From the NCBI GenBank assembly GCA_019634695.1, contig JAHCAW010000009.1, positions 40,451 through 104,450 of the forward strand: a DNA stretch of 64,000 nucleotides. The letters are read 5' to 3'. This DNA is from Candidatus Sumerlaeia bacterium (GTDB lineage Bacteria > Sumerlaeota > Sumerlaeia > SLMS01 > JAHLLQ01). The translations under genes and the position numbers were made by a program. This document shows positions 47,133 through 56,778 of the stretch, piece by piece. How positions within the stretch are numbered: position 1 is the first letter of the stretch; each line of letters opens with the position of its first letter. Under the pieces are notes generated by a model. The model saw only the letters and a list, made by a program, of their open reading frames with translations, ran no database searches and was not told the origin of the DNA.

Positions 47133-48559
47133 CCAGCAAGTCCGCCCTCGCGGCCCTAGCGCTCGTCACCATCCTCGTCGCCGCCGCCGCGTTCTACACG
47201 CTTCAGGGTCGCCGCGCCGAACTCGTCGCCGCGCCCTCCGACACCGGCCCGCTCTTCCCCGGCCTCGTCGAACGCCTCGACTCCGTCGACCGCATCGAGA
47301 TTCGGAGACAAGGCGAGACCTACACGCTCGAACGCCGCGACGTCCGCTGGGCGCTGCTCGAGAGCGAAGGCTATTGGGCCGCCAGCGACAGTCTCCAGAA
47401 GCTCTTCGCCGGGCTCGCCGACATGCAGATCGTCGAGGCCAAGACCGCCAATCCCGAGTGGCACGAGCGCCTCGGCTTGCAGGACCCCACGCGGCTGGAC
47501 AGCAACGGCGCGCTCGTCACCCTCAGCGCCGGCGCCAACCAACTCGCCTCCCTCATCGTCGGCAACAGTGCCCCGTCCTCTCCCGGCACGCGTGCGCGCT
47601 ACGTCCGTCGTAATGGCGAGGACCAGACATGGCTCGTCCGCACGCCGATCGACATCGCAGCCAGCAGGAACATGTGGACCGACCGCAACGTCCTCGACCT
47701 TCGACCCGAGCGTGTCGCCTCCGTCCGCATCGAACGCTGGGACGGCGACAAGGTCGAGATCACCCGCGACACACCCGACGACAACACGTTCGACCTCCTG
47801 ACGCTGCCCGAAGGCGCCGAACTCAGCCCCACTGTCAACCTCATGGGCATCGCCCGCAGTTTCCAAGGCATCACGCACGCCGCCGTGCGACGCGCCACCG
47901 ATCACTTCGATGGCCTCACCTCCGAGAGTCTCGTTATGGCGCGCACCTTCGACGGGCTGCACGTCGAGCTTCGCCTGCGCAACGACGAGGCGGGCGACTC
48001 GTGGGCCATCGTGCGCGCCACGTTCGACGAGGCCAATCGCACGGGCGACGACGATGCCGCTCTGCTCTCCACCGACGAGGCCCGCAAGCAGGCCGAGGAG
48101 ATCAACTCGCGCACCGACGGGTGGGCCTATCAGATCCCGCGCTGGAAGGTGAACCAGATGGTCAAGGCCACCAGCGAACTGGTCCAGTTCCCGGATGCCG
48201 CCGACGAATCCGCCGCGACCTCCTCCGTGCCACGTCCCTCCAGCGTTCGCGCCAGCCACATCCTGCTGCCGTGGGAAGGCGCCCTGCGCAGCACCATCGA
48301 GGGACGCACCAAGGAGGAGGCGCGCGTGCTCGCCGAGGAACTGCTCAAGAAGGTGCGCGAGAACCCGTCGGATTTCGCGGACCTGGCGCGCGAGCACTCC
48401 GGCTGCCCGAGTGCCGCCGAGGGCGGCGACCTGGGCGTCTTCGGTCACGGGCAGATGACGCCGCCCTTCGAGGCCGCTGCGTTCGCCTTGGCGCCCGACC
48501 AGGTTTCCGACATCGTCGAAACAGAATTCGGCTACCACATTATCCGTCGCACCGAATAA
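47129..48559 (+). CDS. DUF4340 protein fused to a C-terminal parvulin-type PPIase
   Basis: A 476-residue protein with an N-terminal TM/signal anchor (ALAALALVTILVAAAAFY), DUF4340 repeats (about 45-360; GLVERLDSVDRIEIRR, YWAASDSLQKLFAGL, RLGLQDP) and a parvulin domain (about 378-476; VRASHILLPWEG, SGCPSAAEGGDLGVFG, FALAPDQVSDIVETEFGYHII). The parvulin core motifs are intact, so peptidyl-prolyl isomerase activity outside the inner membrane is plausible. DUF4340 proteins normally end the GldG-type ABC operons without such a domain. It overlaps the GldG-like gene by 4 nt. Confidence 0.85.
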   Translation: MTSKSALAALALVTILVAAAAFYTLQGRRAELVAAPSDTGPLFPGLVERLDSVDRIEIRRQGETYTLERRDVRWALLESEGYWAASDSLQKLFAGLADMQIVEAKTANPEWHERLGLQDPTRLDSNGALVTLSAGANQLASLIVGNSAPSSPGTRARYVRRNGEDQTWLVRTPIDIAASRNMWTDRNVLDLRPERVASVRIERWDGDKVEITRDTPDDNTFDLLTLPEGAELSPTVNLMGIARSFQGITHAAVRRATDHFDGLTSESLVMARTFDGLHVELRLRNDEAGDSWAIVRATFDEANRTGDDDAALLSTDEARKQAEEINSRTDGWAYQIPRWKVNQMVKATSELVQFPDAADESAATSSVPRPSSVRASHILLPWEGALRSTIEGRTKEEARVLAEELLKKVRENPSDFADLAREHSGCPSAAEGGDLGVFGHGQMTPPFEAAAFALAPDQVSDIVETEFGYHIIRRTE

Positions 48560-48717
48560 AGCGGATTCGCGCCCTTGTCACCGACATCGCGAGTCCGGAC
48601 AAGGCCCCTTCGGCCAGCCCGGGCTCCCAAATCCCGGTTGGCACGCCCGGGGGCGGTGCGACACGAATGCCGCTCCCCGGCGCCGCCCGGGAACAGCCCC
48701 CGCACGAGGAACCCCCG

Positions 48718-50280
48718 ATGGCCGACAAGACCCAACGCTCCGACGTCACGCTCGACACGATCGTGTCGCTGTGCAAGCGCCGCGGCATCATCTTTCCCGG
48801 GTCGGACATCTACGGCGGCCTGCAAGGCACCTTCGACTACGGCCCCATCGGCGCCGAGTTGAAGCGCAACGTCAAGGACGCCTGGTGGCGCGCCATGGTC
48901 CAGGACCGCTTCGACATCGAGGGCATTGACTCGTGCCTGCTGCTGCACCCCTCGGTCTGGAAGGCCTCGGGCCACGTTGAGAACTTCACCGATCCGCTGT
49001 GCGATTCGCTCGGGCCGTCGCGCAAGCGCTACCGCGCCGACCACATCGAGGAGGCCGAGTGCGCGCGCTTCCTCGTCATCGACGTGACCGACGAGGCCGC
49101 TCCCCGCACGCTGGAGGCGGAGATCTGGGCGCCGACCAAGAAGAAGGCGAAGGAGTTCTTCCAGCAGTGGTGGGAGAAGGCGCTGGGCCTGGAAGGCCGG
49201 CGCGTGAAGCTCGAAGAGGTCGAGGGCTCGCGCACAACCGGGCGTTTCAGCCCCGACGACGGCGGACGCCTCACCGAGCCCCGCATGTTCAACCTCATGC
49301 TCACCACAACCCTCGGACCCGTCGAGGAATCCTCCGCCAAGGTCTACCTGCGCCCCGAAACCGCCCAGGGCATCTTCATCAACTTCGACAACGCCCGCAC
49401 CACCGCGCGCCGCAAGCTCCCCTTCGGCATCGCCCAGCAGGGCAAGTCCTTCCGCAACGAGATCACGCCCCGCAACTTCATCTTCCGCACGCGCGAGTTC
49501 GAGCAGATGGAGATGGAGTTCTTCTGCAAACCCGTCGAGTTCTGCCAAACCGGCGAGCGCACCGACATGGAGTGGTTCGAGTACTGGCGCAACGAGCGCC
49601 TCGACTGGTTCGTCCGCCTCGGTATCAACCGCGAGAACCTGCGCTTCTACGACCACCCGAAGGAGAAGCTGTCCCACTACTCGCGCGGCACCACCGACAT
49701 CGAGTATCTCTATCCGATCGGCTGGCAGGAACTCGAGGGCATCGCCCACCGCGGCAACTTCGACCTGACCCAGCACATGGAGCACAGCGGCAAGGACCTG
49801 CGCTACTTCGACCCCGAGGCCAACACGCACTACGTTCCCTACGTCATCGAGCCCGCCGTCGGCGTCGACCGCACGGTGCTCGCCTTCCTGTGCGATGCCT
49901 ACCGCGAGGAGGAAGTGAAGGATCGCAAGCGCGTCGTGCTCGCGCTGCACAAGCACCTCGCGCCGATCAAGGCCGCCGTGCTGCCCCTTCTCGCGAATCG
50001 CCCCGAACTCGTCGAGCGCGCCCACAAGCTCGCCGCCGACCTCAAGCGCCACATGAACGCCGTCTACGACGACACCGGCGCCATCGGCAAGCTCTACCGC
50101 CGCCAGGACGAAATCGGCACCCCGTGGTGCATCACCGTCGATGTCGAGTCGCTCGACGATCAGGCGGTCACCATCCGCGAGCGCGATTCGATGGAACAGC
50201 GCCGCGTGCCGATCGACCGCGTCGTCGAGGTGCTGCGCGCCGACCTCGAGGCCGCCGCGCCCGCACCCGCCGCTCAGTAG
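48718..50280 (+). CDS. glyQS: Glycyl-tRNA synthetase, alpha2 type
   Basis: A 520-residue class II synthetase of the single-chain alpha2 type, unlike the alpha2beta2 enzyme of many Gram-negatives. The N-terminal RRGIIFPGSDIYGG and GTFDYGPIGAELK are diagnostic; motif 2 lies in FRNEITPRNFIFRTREF and motif 3 in EPAVGVDRTVLAFL. The anticodon-binding domain follows from about residue 405. ATG 48718 has ACGAGGAA upstream. Its 3' end overlaps the end of the opposite gene by 7 bp. Confidence 0.96.
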   Translation: MADKTQRSDVTLDTIVSLCKRRGIIFPGSDIYGGLQGTFDYGPIGAELKRNVKDAWWRAMVQDRFDIEGIDSCLLLHPSVWKASGHVENFTDPLCDSLGPSRKRYRADHIEEAECARFLVIDVTDEAAPRTLEAEIWAPTKKKAKEFFQQWWEKALGLEGRRVKLEEVEGSRTTGRFSPDDGGRLTEPRMFNLMLTTTLGPVEESSAKVYLRPETAQGIFINFDNARTTARRKLPFGIAQQGKSFRNEITPRNFIFRTREFEQMEMEFFCKPVEFCQTGERTDMEWFEYWRNERLDWFVRLGINRENLRFYDHPKEKLSHYSRGTTDIEYLYPIGWQELEGIAHRGNFDLTQHMEHSGKDLRYFDPEANTHYVPYVIEPAVGVDRTVLAFLCDAYREEEVKDRKRVVLALHKHLAPIKAAVLPLLANRPELVERAHKLAADLKRHMNAVYDDTGAIGKLYRRQDEIGTPWCITVDVESLDDQAVTIRERDSMEQRRVPIDRVVEVLRADLEAAAPAPAAQ

Positions 50281-51032
50281 CCGCCACTGCCCGGTCCGGC
50301 GCCCGCCGGACCCTGCAGCGTCTGGGACAGCACCTCCGACAACACGATCTCGAGCAGGAACCGCTCGGGATTCTGCGCCAGCTTGTCGAGGTGCTCGCGC
50401 ACCAGCCGCACGTTCGCTTCCGAAACCGGCTTGCCCGCCATGTCGCTCACGGACTTCTTCAAGTCCACGGCGATCTGGTTGTTCGGCGGCTGCGTCTTGT
50501 TGTGCTGGTCGATCACGGCCTGAATCTCGTCCATGCGGCCCACGAGACCCTTCCAGACTTCGGCCATCTGCGGGTCGCCCTGCTCGGACCCGTCGCGGAT
50601 CGCGCGCAGCACCATGCCGGCGTGCCAGGCGAACTCCGAGGGCGCCATGCGTTGCGCACGAAGCGTCTTCGCACTGTCGCCCAACAGGCCGGGAATCGAG
50701 CCAAGCACGCCGAAGATATCGGCCGGCCCGACCTTGGGAGGCTGGCCGTCCTTCGCCTCCATGATCTTGGCAACCAGCGAGATCTCCATCGTCCGATCCA
50801 GGATCGCGCGCCGTGCCTCGATGTAGGCCTCGAAGCGGTCCGGGTCGGCGTCGGCGCCGGCCGCCGGCGCGGTGAACGGAAAGTCCCGCTCCAACGTCGC
50901 CATATCCTGTGCCGCCATGGCAATGCGGTCGCCAAAGGACCTCACCTTGTAGCCCACGAACATCGTGCAGCCGCACACCGCCACGATGGCGACCATCACG
51001 AAGATGCCGCACCCGATCAGAAGCTTCTTCAT
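50274..51032 (-). CDS. Single-TM exported or membrane-anchored protein of unknown function
   Basis: A 252-residue protein. ATG 51032 follows GGAGGAA by 6-7 nt and starts KKLLIGCGIFVMVAIVAVCGCTMFV, a TM anchor with Cys. The rest is charged and helical (DRFEAYIEARRAILDRTMEI, AEVWKGLVGRMDEIQAVIDQ) and ends Gly-rich. No family recognised. It converges on glyQS with a 7-bp overlap and is divergent from the DUF3592 gene. Confidence 0.65.
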   Translation of the reverse strand: MKKLLIGCGIFVMVAIVAVCGCTMFVGYKVRSFGDRIAMAAQDMATLERDFPFTAPAAGADADPDRFEAYIEARRAILDRTMEISLVAKIMEAKDGQPPKVGPADIFGVLGSIPGLLGDSAKTLRAQRMAPSEFAWHAGMVLRAIRDGSEQGDPQMAEVWKGLVGRMDEIQAVIDQHNKTQPPNNQIAVDLKKSVSDMAGKPVSEANVRLVREHLDKLAQNPERFLLEIVLSEVLSQTLQGPAGAGPGSGGY

Positions 51033-51193
51033 GGCATGTTCCTCCGCCGGCCATACGAATGACAGGCCCGACCTATTCACGGCCATCGGTCGTGGTGTCG
51101 ATCCGGATTCCGGCCGCCGGACACATTTCCCGGCGATCCGCGGTTGAATCCCCTGCCGAACCCGGCGTAGGAACCCTCCGAGGTTCGAATCGC

Positions 51194-52378
51194 ATGGCGG
51201 CGAGATCGCGTTCCAGTCGGAAGGGCAACCCCTCGGGTTGTGCCGGCCTCTTCCTGCTTCTCTTCGGGGTCATCGGGGTGCTGGCCCTGTTTCTGCTCGG
51301 GCGGGACCTGCTCAGGGAGCACGAGGTCGGCCGGTCTTGGGTCCGCGCCGAGGCGCGCCTGCTCGACAAGCAGGTCATCACCAGCCGGAGCAGCGACTCG
51401 ACGACGCATCGGCCCGAATTCACCTTCACCTACGACTATCAGGGACGGACGTACACCGCAACGGGCTACAAGCGTTTCCGCTACTCGAGCTCGGGCAAGT
51501 GGGCCCATCGCGTGCTCGCGCGCTATCAGGTCGGCGACACGGTCCAGATCTGGGTCAATCCCGCGAATCCCTCCGAGGCGGTGATCGAGCAGGGTGTCGG
51601 CATCGTCTGGCTGTTCCTGCTGATTCCGGGGGTCTTCATCGCCGTCGGCGTGGGAGGGGTCTATCTTCTCGTCCGGGGCGACCCCGCCAAACGGCGGCGC
51701 GCAAAGCCAGCCGCTGCCAAGCCGCGCACCGATCTTCCCGCATGCTTCCCGTCGCTTCGCGTGGAGAAGGGACGCCGGCTGGCCGTCGCGCTTGGCCCGT
51801 CGAGCGGCATGCGCGCCCGCGTCATCATGTCACTCGTCGTCGCGTTGCTCTGGAACGGCTTCGTGTGGCCCTTCTTCATCCTGATGCTTCGCGACAAGGA
51901 GAAGATCGGAGCCATCGTGCTTGGGATCTTCTGCCTTGTCGGTCTGGCCATTCTCGCCGGCTTCGTGCACCAGCTCTGCTACTGGCTGCTGACCGGCGAC
52001 CCGCACGTCGAGATCGAACACGAGCCGCTCGTGCCCGGTCGGCCGACGCGCCTGGTTGTCCTGCATCCCGCCGTGCGGCGCCTGAACACCGCGAGCGTGA
52101 GCCTGTGCTGTGAGGAAGTGACGCGCCGTCGCCAGGGCAAGAACACCAGCGAGCGACGCGAGCGGGTTGTCGAGGAGCAACTGGCCATCCTGACCGAGCC
52201 CGACTTGTCGCGCAGCACCGGCCTGCTCATCGACACTTCGCTGAGTGTCCCCGAAGACGCGATGCACTCCTTCCAGGCGACGAACAACCATATCCGCTGG
52301 TTCATCGAAGTCGTGATGGACATTCCGGGAAAGCCAGACGTGAAACTGGATTTCCCGGTCCGCGTCGCCCCGCGGTGA
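51194..52378 (+). CDS. DUF3592-type membrane protein
   Basis: A 394-residue membrane protein. TM1 at about 15-35, then a DUF3592-like extracytoplasmic segment with PEFTFTYDYQGRTYTATGYK and YQVGDTVQIWVNPANPSEAV, then three further TM segments (about 138-160, 217-240, 247-270) and a C-terminal beta domain. Function is unknown. ATG 51194 has CGAGG about 10 nt upstream. The downstream caspase gene begins 68 nt after its stop. Confidence 0.75.
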   Translation: MAARSRSSRKGNPSGCAGLFLLLFGVIGVLALFLLGRDLLREHEVGRSWVRAEARLLDKQVITSRSSDSTTHRPEFTFTYDYQGRTYTATGYKRFRYSSSGKWAHRVLARYQVGDTVQIWVNPANPSEAVIEQGVGIVWLFLLIPGVFIAVGVGGVYLLVRGDPAKRRRAKPAAAKPRTDLPACFPSLRVEKGRRLAVALGPSSGMRARVIMSLVVALLWNGFVWPFFILMLRDKEKIGAIVLGIFCLVGLAILAGFVHQLCYWLLTGDPHVEIEHEPLVPGRPTRLVVLHPAVRRLNTASVSLCCEEVTRRRQGKNTSERRERVVEEQLAILTEPDLSRSTGLLIDTSLSVPEDAMHSFQATNNHIRWFIEVVMDIPGKPDVKLDFPVRVAPR

Positions 52379-52446
52379 GCCGGCTGTTACCCGCACCAGG
52401 TCGCTTTCCGATTGCCTCGCCCCACATCCTCCGGGCAATTCGGACT

Positions 52447-53511
52447 ATGCGATTCGTGCTTGGACTACCGAGGCTCCTGTCGGTGCTGGCAGGTCTGGCG
52501 ATTGCGACGGCCGCATTCGCCCAGGACACGCGCGCGCTTGGCCGCGTCTCGCTCGAAGTGATTGGCAGCGACCGGTCCCCGCAGCAGGTCACGCTCTACG
52601 AGAGCAGCCACGCCCTGATCGTTGGGGCAAGCAGGTACAAGAACGGGTGGCCCAGCCTGCCGGGTGTCCGCGCCGATATTATCGAGGTTCGTGCCGCCCT
52701 CGAGTCCCATGGTTTCACCATCAGTCAGGTCGACGATCCCACGGGCGACGAGTTGCGGTACGCCATCCAACTCTTCATCAACGAGCATGGTGCCCGATCG
52801 GACGCGCGTCTGCTCTTCTACTTCGCGGGGCACGGCCATACGCGCACCGCGGAGACTGGCCGGGAGATGGGATACATCGTTCCGATCGACGCTCCGCTGC
52901 CGAACTCCGACATCGCGGGCTTTCGACGAACCGCCCTGTCGATGCAGAACTTCGACACCTGGGCCAAGGAGATGGAGGCCCGACACGTGCTGTTTCTCTT
53001 TGATTCGTGCTTCTCGGGGTCGATCTTTTCACTCTCGCGCTCGGTGCCCGCCTCGATCTCCATCCAGTCCACCCAGCCGATTCGCCAGTTCATCTCGTCC
53101 GGTGCCGCCAATCAGGAGGTACCCGACGAGTCGGACTTTCGCCGCGAGTTCATCCGCGCTCTCGACGGGGCCGCCGATCTCGATCGGGATGGCTTCGTCA
53201 CGGGCAGCGAGCTGGGCATGTTTCTCTTCAATCAGGTGACCAACTACTCGAACGGCGCGCAGACTCCGCAGTACGGCAAGATACGGGATCCCTTTCTGGA
53301 CCGGGGTGACTTTGTCTTTCAGGTCGGCCATGCTGCACCCCGGCCGACCCCCTTTGCGGTCCCGCCACCAAGAGCGTCGCTTGTTCCCAGCAGCACGCCG
53401 TCGCCCGTGCCGTCCTCTGTATCGCGCACCAACCCGGAAGCCGATCGGCTGCTTCGGGAAACCGAGTTGGCCATCGAGGAACTCGAAGCCGGCATCGGGG
53501 GCAGCCCATGA
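52447..53511 (+). CDS. Exported caspase-like (C14) protein with EF-hand-like loop
   Basis: A 354-residue exported cysteine peptidase-like protein. Signal peptide ends TAAFAQD. The caspase fold spans about 50-290, with catalytic His129 in FYFAGHGHT and Cys188 in LFLFDSCFSGSIF. DLDRDGFVTGSE (about residues 240-251) is a canonical EF-hand loop, which fits Ca-dependent metacaspase-like enzymes. A Pro/Ser-rich stretch (about 295-335) precedes a short C-terminal helix. ATG 52447 is chosen because it begins the signal peptide. Its stop overlaps the start of the FGE-like lipoprotein gene. Confidence 0.85.
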   Translation: MRFVLGLPRLLSVLAGLAIATAAFAQDTRALGRVSLEVIGSDRSPQQVTLYESSHALIVGASRYKNGWPSLPGVRADIIEVRAALESHGFTISQVDDPTGDELRYAIQLFINEHGARSDARLLFYFAGHGHTRTAETGREMGYIVPIDAPLPNSDIAGFRRTALSMQNFDTWAKEMEARHVLFLFDSCFSGSIFSLSRSVPASISIQSTQPIRQFISSGAANQEVPDESDFRREFIRALDGAADLDRDGFVTGSELGMFLFNQVTNYSNGAQTPQYGKIRDPFLDRGDFVFQVGHAAPRPTPFAVPPPRASLVPSSTPSPVPSSVSRTNPEADRLLRETELAIEELEAGIGGSP

Positions 53512-54428
53512 TTCTCCGGCTGTCCTACCTTGCGCTGTTGCTGGGATTGTTGGCGGGGTGCGCTCAGACCGGTGTCCTCACGCGCGAGCATCCCCAGGGC
53601 GCCGACGCCAACTATGAGACTCTGCGAGCGGCTATCGCAGGGGGCGGACCCTCATACGATGTCGAGAGGGTCCGCGTGATCCAGACGAACCTGGATCGTC
53701 TTGACGCCTATGGTGGAGTCTACGCCGAGCGCGCGGCGCTGCTGCGCGGACGCCTCGACGTTGTGATGGCCCGGGCGACCCGCCGCACGAGCACCCCGCA
53801 TCCCGAGGAATTCGTCAATTCGATCGGGATCACCATGCGGCTCATTCGTCCGGGCAGCTTTCTCATGGGGACAGACTCCGAGATTCGTCCCACCGAAACT
53901 CCCGTCACCCAAGTGACGATCAGCCGTCCCTTCTACATTGGGGCTTATGAGGTCACATTCGGCCAGTACGCGAGAATCATGGGCGAGGAGTCGACGGCCA
54001 CCAACGCTCCGCTGAATAATGTCTCGTGGGACGATGCCATGAACTTCTGCAAGCTCCTGAGCGAGCGCGAGGGAATCCGGTACACGCTGCCGACCGAGGC
54101 ACAGTGGGAGTACGCCTGTCGCGCGGGAACATACACCGCCTTCTGGTTCGGCGAGATCTGGAGCGAAGCGCGGTCGCGCGAGCCCAACTCATGGGGACTC
54201 TACGACATGCACGGGAACTACGGCGAATGGTGCGCCGACTGGTATCAGGACAGTCTCTTCGGTGGCAGCCTGACAGATCCGACCGGGCCTCTGGCGGGAT
54301 CCCACCGCGTCGTGCGCGGCGGCAGTTGGGACACCCTCGCGGACGGTTGCCGCTCGGCAAGTCGTCACAAGTTCTCTCCAACCACGCGACACGAATCCAT
54401 TGGCTTCCGAGTTGTCGCCTTGCCTTAG
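53508..54428 (+). CDS. Formylglycine-generating-enzyme-like (SUMF1) lipoprotein
   Basis: A 306-residue lipoprotein: signal ending LLGLLAGCAQT with lipobox Cys. After a charged linker (about 25-100), residues 105-305 form a SUMF1/FGE domain (RPGSFLMGT, EVTFGQYARIM, NNVSWDDAMNFC, LPTEAQWEYACRAGT, WGLYDMHGNYGEWCADW, VVRGGSW and GFRVVALP). FGE enzymes oxidise a Cys on sulfatases; many bacterial versions instead bind proteins or are pseudoenzymes. Only some Cys of the active pair are clear. Coupled by ATGA to the caspase gene, so the two likely act together in the envelope. Confidence 0.88.
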   Translation: MILRLSYLALLLGLLAGCAQTGVLTREHPQGADANYETLRAAIAGGGPSYDVERVRVIQTNLDRLDAYGGVYAERAALLRGRLDVVMARATRRTSTPHPEEFVNSIGITMRLIRPGSFLMGTDSEIRPTETPVTQVTISRPFYIGAYEVTFGQYARIMGEESTATNAPLNNVSWDDAMNFCKLLSEREGIRYTLPTEAQWEYACRAGTYTAFWFGEIWSEARSREPNSWGLYDMHGNYGEWCADWYQDSLFGGSLTDPTGPLAGSHRVVRGGSWDTLADGCRSASRHKFSPTTRHESIGFRVVALP

Positions 54429-54438
54429 GGGGATCGGA

Positions 54439-56769
54439 TCAAGAGCCCGAACCCACGCCATCCAGCATCCCGCGGATTTCTTCGGCGAGCTTGCGCAGCA
54501 CGATGGGCTTGTGGGCGAAGCGCGTCACGTTCACGCCGCCGATGCGCTCGTCGTCGGCGCGGTCGCTGAAGCCGGTGTAGAGAAGGATCGGCATGCCCGG
54601 CCGCAGGATTCGAATCTGCCCGGCCAGCTCGATGCCGGTCAGGTCCGGCATTGCCAGGTCGGTGACGATGGCGTCGAAGGCGTCGGGATTCTCGCGAAAG
54701 ACGCGCAGGGCTTGCGTGCTGCTGGTGGTCGCATGCACGGCGAATCCGAATCGCGGCAGTCCCGCCTGCGCCAGACGCACGAGCGACTCCTCGTCGTCGA
54801 CGAACAGGACGCGACGCAAGGGTGCCTGCGGCGCGGGCTCGGGGGCGGGTGTGTCGGGCTGGTCTTCGCGGACGCTGCCGCGGTCGGTGGCCGGGAAGTC
54901 GATCGTGAAGGTTGTGCCGACGCCGACCTCGCTCTCGATGCGGATGCCCGCGCGATGATCCATCAGGATGCTGTGCACGACGGCCATCCCGAGACCCGAG
55001 CCGCCGGTGGTCTGCCGCGTCGTGAAGTAGGGCTCGAAGATGCGCTCCAGCACCGCGGGCTCGATCCCGTGCCCCTCGTCGCGCACCACCAGTCGCACAT
55101 GCGGTCCCGGTTCGAGTTCGCACGACAATGTCGGCGTGGCCGTGCTGATCTCGGCCAACTCAAGCCGCACATGCAGCGTGCCCCCTTTGTCGCGCATGGC
55201 CTGCGCGGCGTTCGTCCCAAGGTTCATCACCAACTGATGGATGCGCACGGGGTCGGCCATGACCAGCGCGCAATCGGGCGCGATGTCGGCCGCGATGCGC
55301 ACGCTGGCCGGCAGGATGCTGCGCAGCAACCGCAGCGCCTCGCGCACGATGCCGGGCAACTGGATCGGCTGGCGCGTCTGTTCGCTTTGGCGGCTGAAGG
55401 CCAGAATCTGGCGGATCAGCTCGGCCGCGCGCTGACCTCCCATCATCACCTCGTCCAGATGCGCCCGCGGCACGCTGTCGCGCGGCAGGTCCTCGGCCGC
55501 CATCTCGGTGTAGCCCAGGATGCCCTGCAGGATGTTGTTGAAGTCGTGGGCAATGCCGCCGGCCAACGTGCCCAGCGCCTCCATCTTCTGCGACTGACGC
55601 CGCTGCGCATCCCGCGCCATGCGGTCCGTCACGTCCCGCTTGATCGCCACGAAGCCCGCAATCCGTCCCCGCGGGTCGCGCACCGGCGAGATCTCCGTCT
55701 CCTCCTGGTACAGCGTCCCGTCCTTGCGACGGTTCACGATCGTTCCGTGCCACACCTCGCCCGCCGTGATCGTCTGCCACAACTCACGGAAGAAGACCGG
55801 TGCGTGACGCCCGCTCTTGAGCAACCGCGGCGTCTTGCCCACCGCTTCTTCAGAGCGGTATCCGGTCACCTGCTCGAAACTCGGGTTCACGTAGACGATC
55901 GTTCCGTCCGGCTCCGTAATCATCACGCTGTTGGGTGACTGCTCGACGACGGCGCTCAGGCGCGCGATCTGCCACTCGGCCTGCACGCGGTCCGTGATGT
56001 CGGTGTGCGTTCCGACAATGCGCAGCGCCCGGCCCTCGGCGTCGCGCCCCAGGCACTTGGCCCGCGACAAGATTGTATGCCACGAGCCATCCGCCGCCCG
56101 CATCCGCAGGTCGAACGAAAAGAAGTCGCCGCCGGACGCCACGAAGGTCTCGAAGGTCGTGCGCACCGTTTCGATGTCCTCGGGGTGCATGTGCTCGTAC
56201 AGGAAGGCCGGCGTCTCTTCCGGCGAGACCGGTTCGTATCCCAGCATCGTGTACATGCGGTCGCTGAAGAAATGCCTATTGCCGTCGAATCTCAAGTCCC
56301 AGATGCCGTCCTGCGTCGCGTCCAGAGCCAACTGCAAGCGCTCCTGGCTTTCGGCCAACGCGTCGGCATCCGTGCGATGGCGGCGCCGCAGCCGTGCGTC
56401 GGCCAGCTCGCGCTCGAGAACGCCGGCCAACCGGTCCAGCCGGTCCTTCATCAGCACGTCCTGCGCGCCGGCCCGGATCACGTCGGCCGCCAACTCCTCG
56501 CCGATCGAACCCGACACCACGATGAACGGCACGTCCATGTCGTGCCCGCGCACGATCGTCAACGCCTTCAGCCCGTCCAGACGCGGCATCGAGTAGTCCG
56601 ACAGCACGACATCCCACGCCCCGTCCCGCAACGCCCGGCGCAACTCGTCCACCGTCTCGACGCGATGCCAGTCGATCGCCATCCCCGCACGCCGCAACGT
56701 CCGCACCACCAGCAGCGCGTCGTCCTCGGAGTCCTCCGCGATCAGAATCCGCAAGGGGTCGGCCTTCAT
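54439..56769 (-). CDS. Hybrid histidine kinase with two receiver and PAS domains
   Basis: A 776-residue cytoplasmic sensor kinase: N-terminal receiver (about 7-120; phosphoacceptor Asp58 in LSDYSMPRLDG), two PAS/PAC modules (about 150-275 and 275-395), HisKA with His in GGIAHDFNNILQGILG, HATPase (about 515-635; MNLGTNAAQAM, RDEGHGI, TTGGSGLGMAVV) and a C-terminal receiver (about 655-770; FVDDEES, IVTDLAMPD). No TM segment. Third gene of a signalling cluster, 9 nt after the small regulator. Its signal is unknown. Confidence 0.93.
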   Translation of the reverse strand: MKADPLRILIAEDSEDDALLVVRTLRRAGMAIDWHRVETVDELRRALRDGAWDVVLSDYSMPRLDGLKALTIVRGHDMDVPFIVVSGSIGEELAADVIRAGAQDVLMKDRLDRLAGVLERELADARLRRRHRTDADALAESQERLQLALDATQDGIWDLRFDGNRHFFSDRMYTMLGYEPVSPEETPAFLYEHMHPEDIETVRTTFETFVASGGDFFSFDLRMRAADGSWHTILSRAKCLGRDAEGRALRIVGTHTDITDRVQAEWQIARLSAVVEQSPNSVMITEPDGTIVYVNPSFEQVTGYRSEEAVGKTPRLLKSGRHAPVFFRELWQTITAGEVWHGTIVNRRKDGTLYQEETEISPVRDPRGRIAGFVAIKRDVTDRMARDAQRRQSQKMEALGTLAGGIAHDFNNILQGILGYTEMAAEDLPRDSVPRAHLDEVMMGGQRAAELIRQILAFSRQSEQTRQPIQLPGIVREALRLLRSILPASVRIAADIAPDCALVMADPVRIHQLVMNLGTNAAQAMRDKGGTLHVRLELAEISTATPTLSCELEPGPHVRLVVRDEGHGIEPAVLERIFEPYFTTRQTTGGSGLGMAVVHSILMDHRAGIRIESEVGVGTTFTIDFPATDRGSVREDQPDTPAPEPAPQAPLRRVLFVDDEESLVRLAQAGLPRFGFAVHATTSSTQALRVFRENPDAFDAIVTDLAMPDLTGIELAGQIRILRPGMPILLYTGFSDRADDERIGGVNVTRFAHKPIVLRKLAEEIRGMLDGVGSGS

Positions 56770-56778
56770 TGCGCCACC

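Noticed and set aside
48618..48651. Inverted repeat CCCGGGC/GCCCGGG with a 20-nt loop before glyQS
   Set aside because: Short stem, long loop and GC-rich background make it likely by chance; a T-box could not be recognised.
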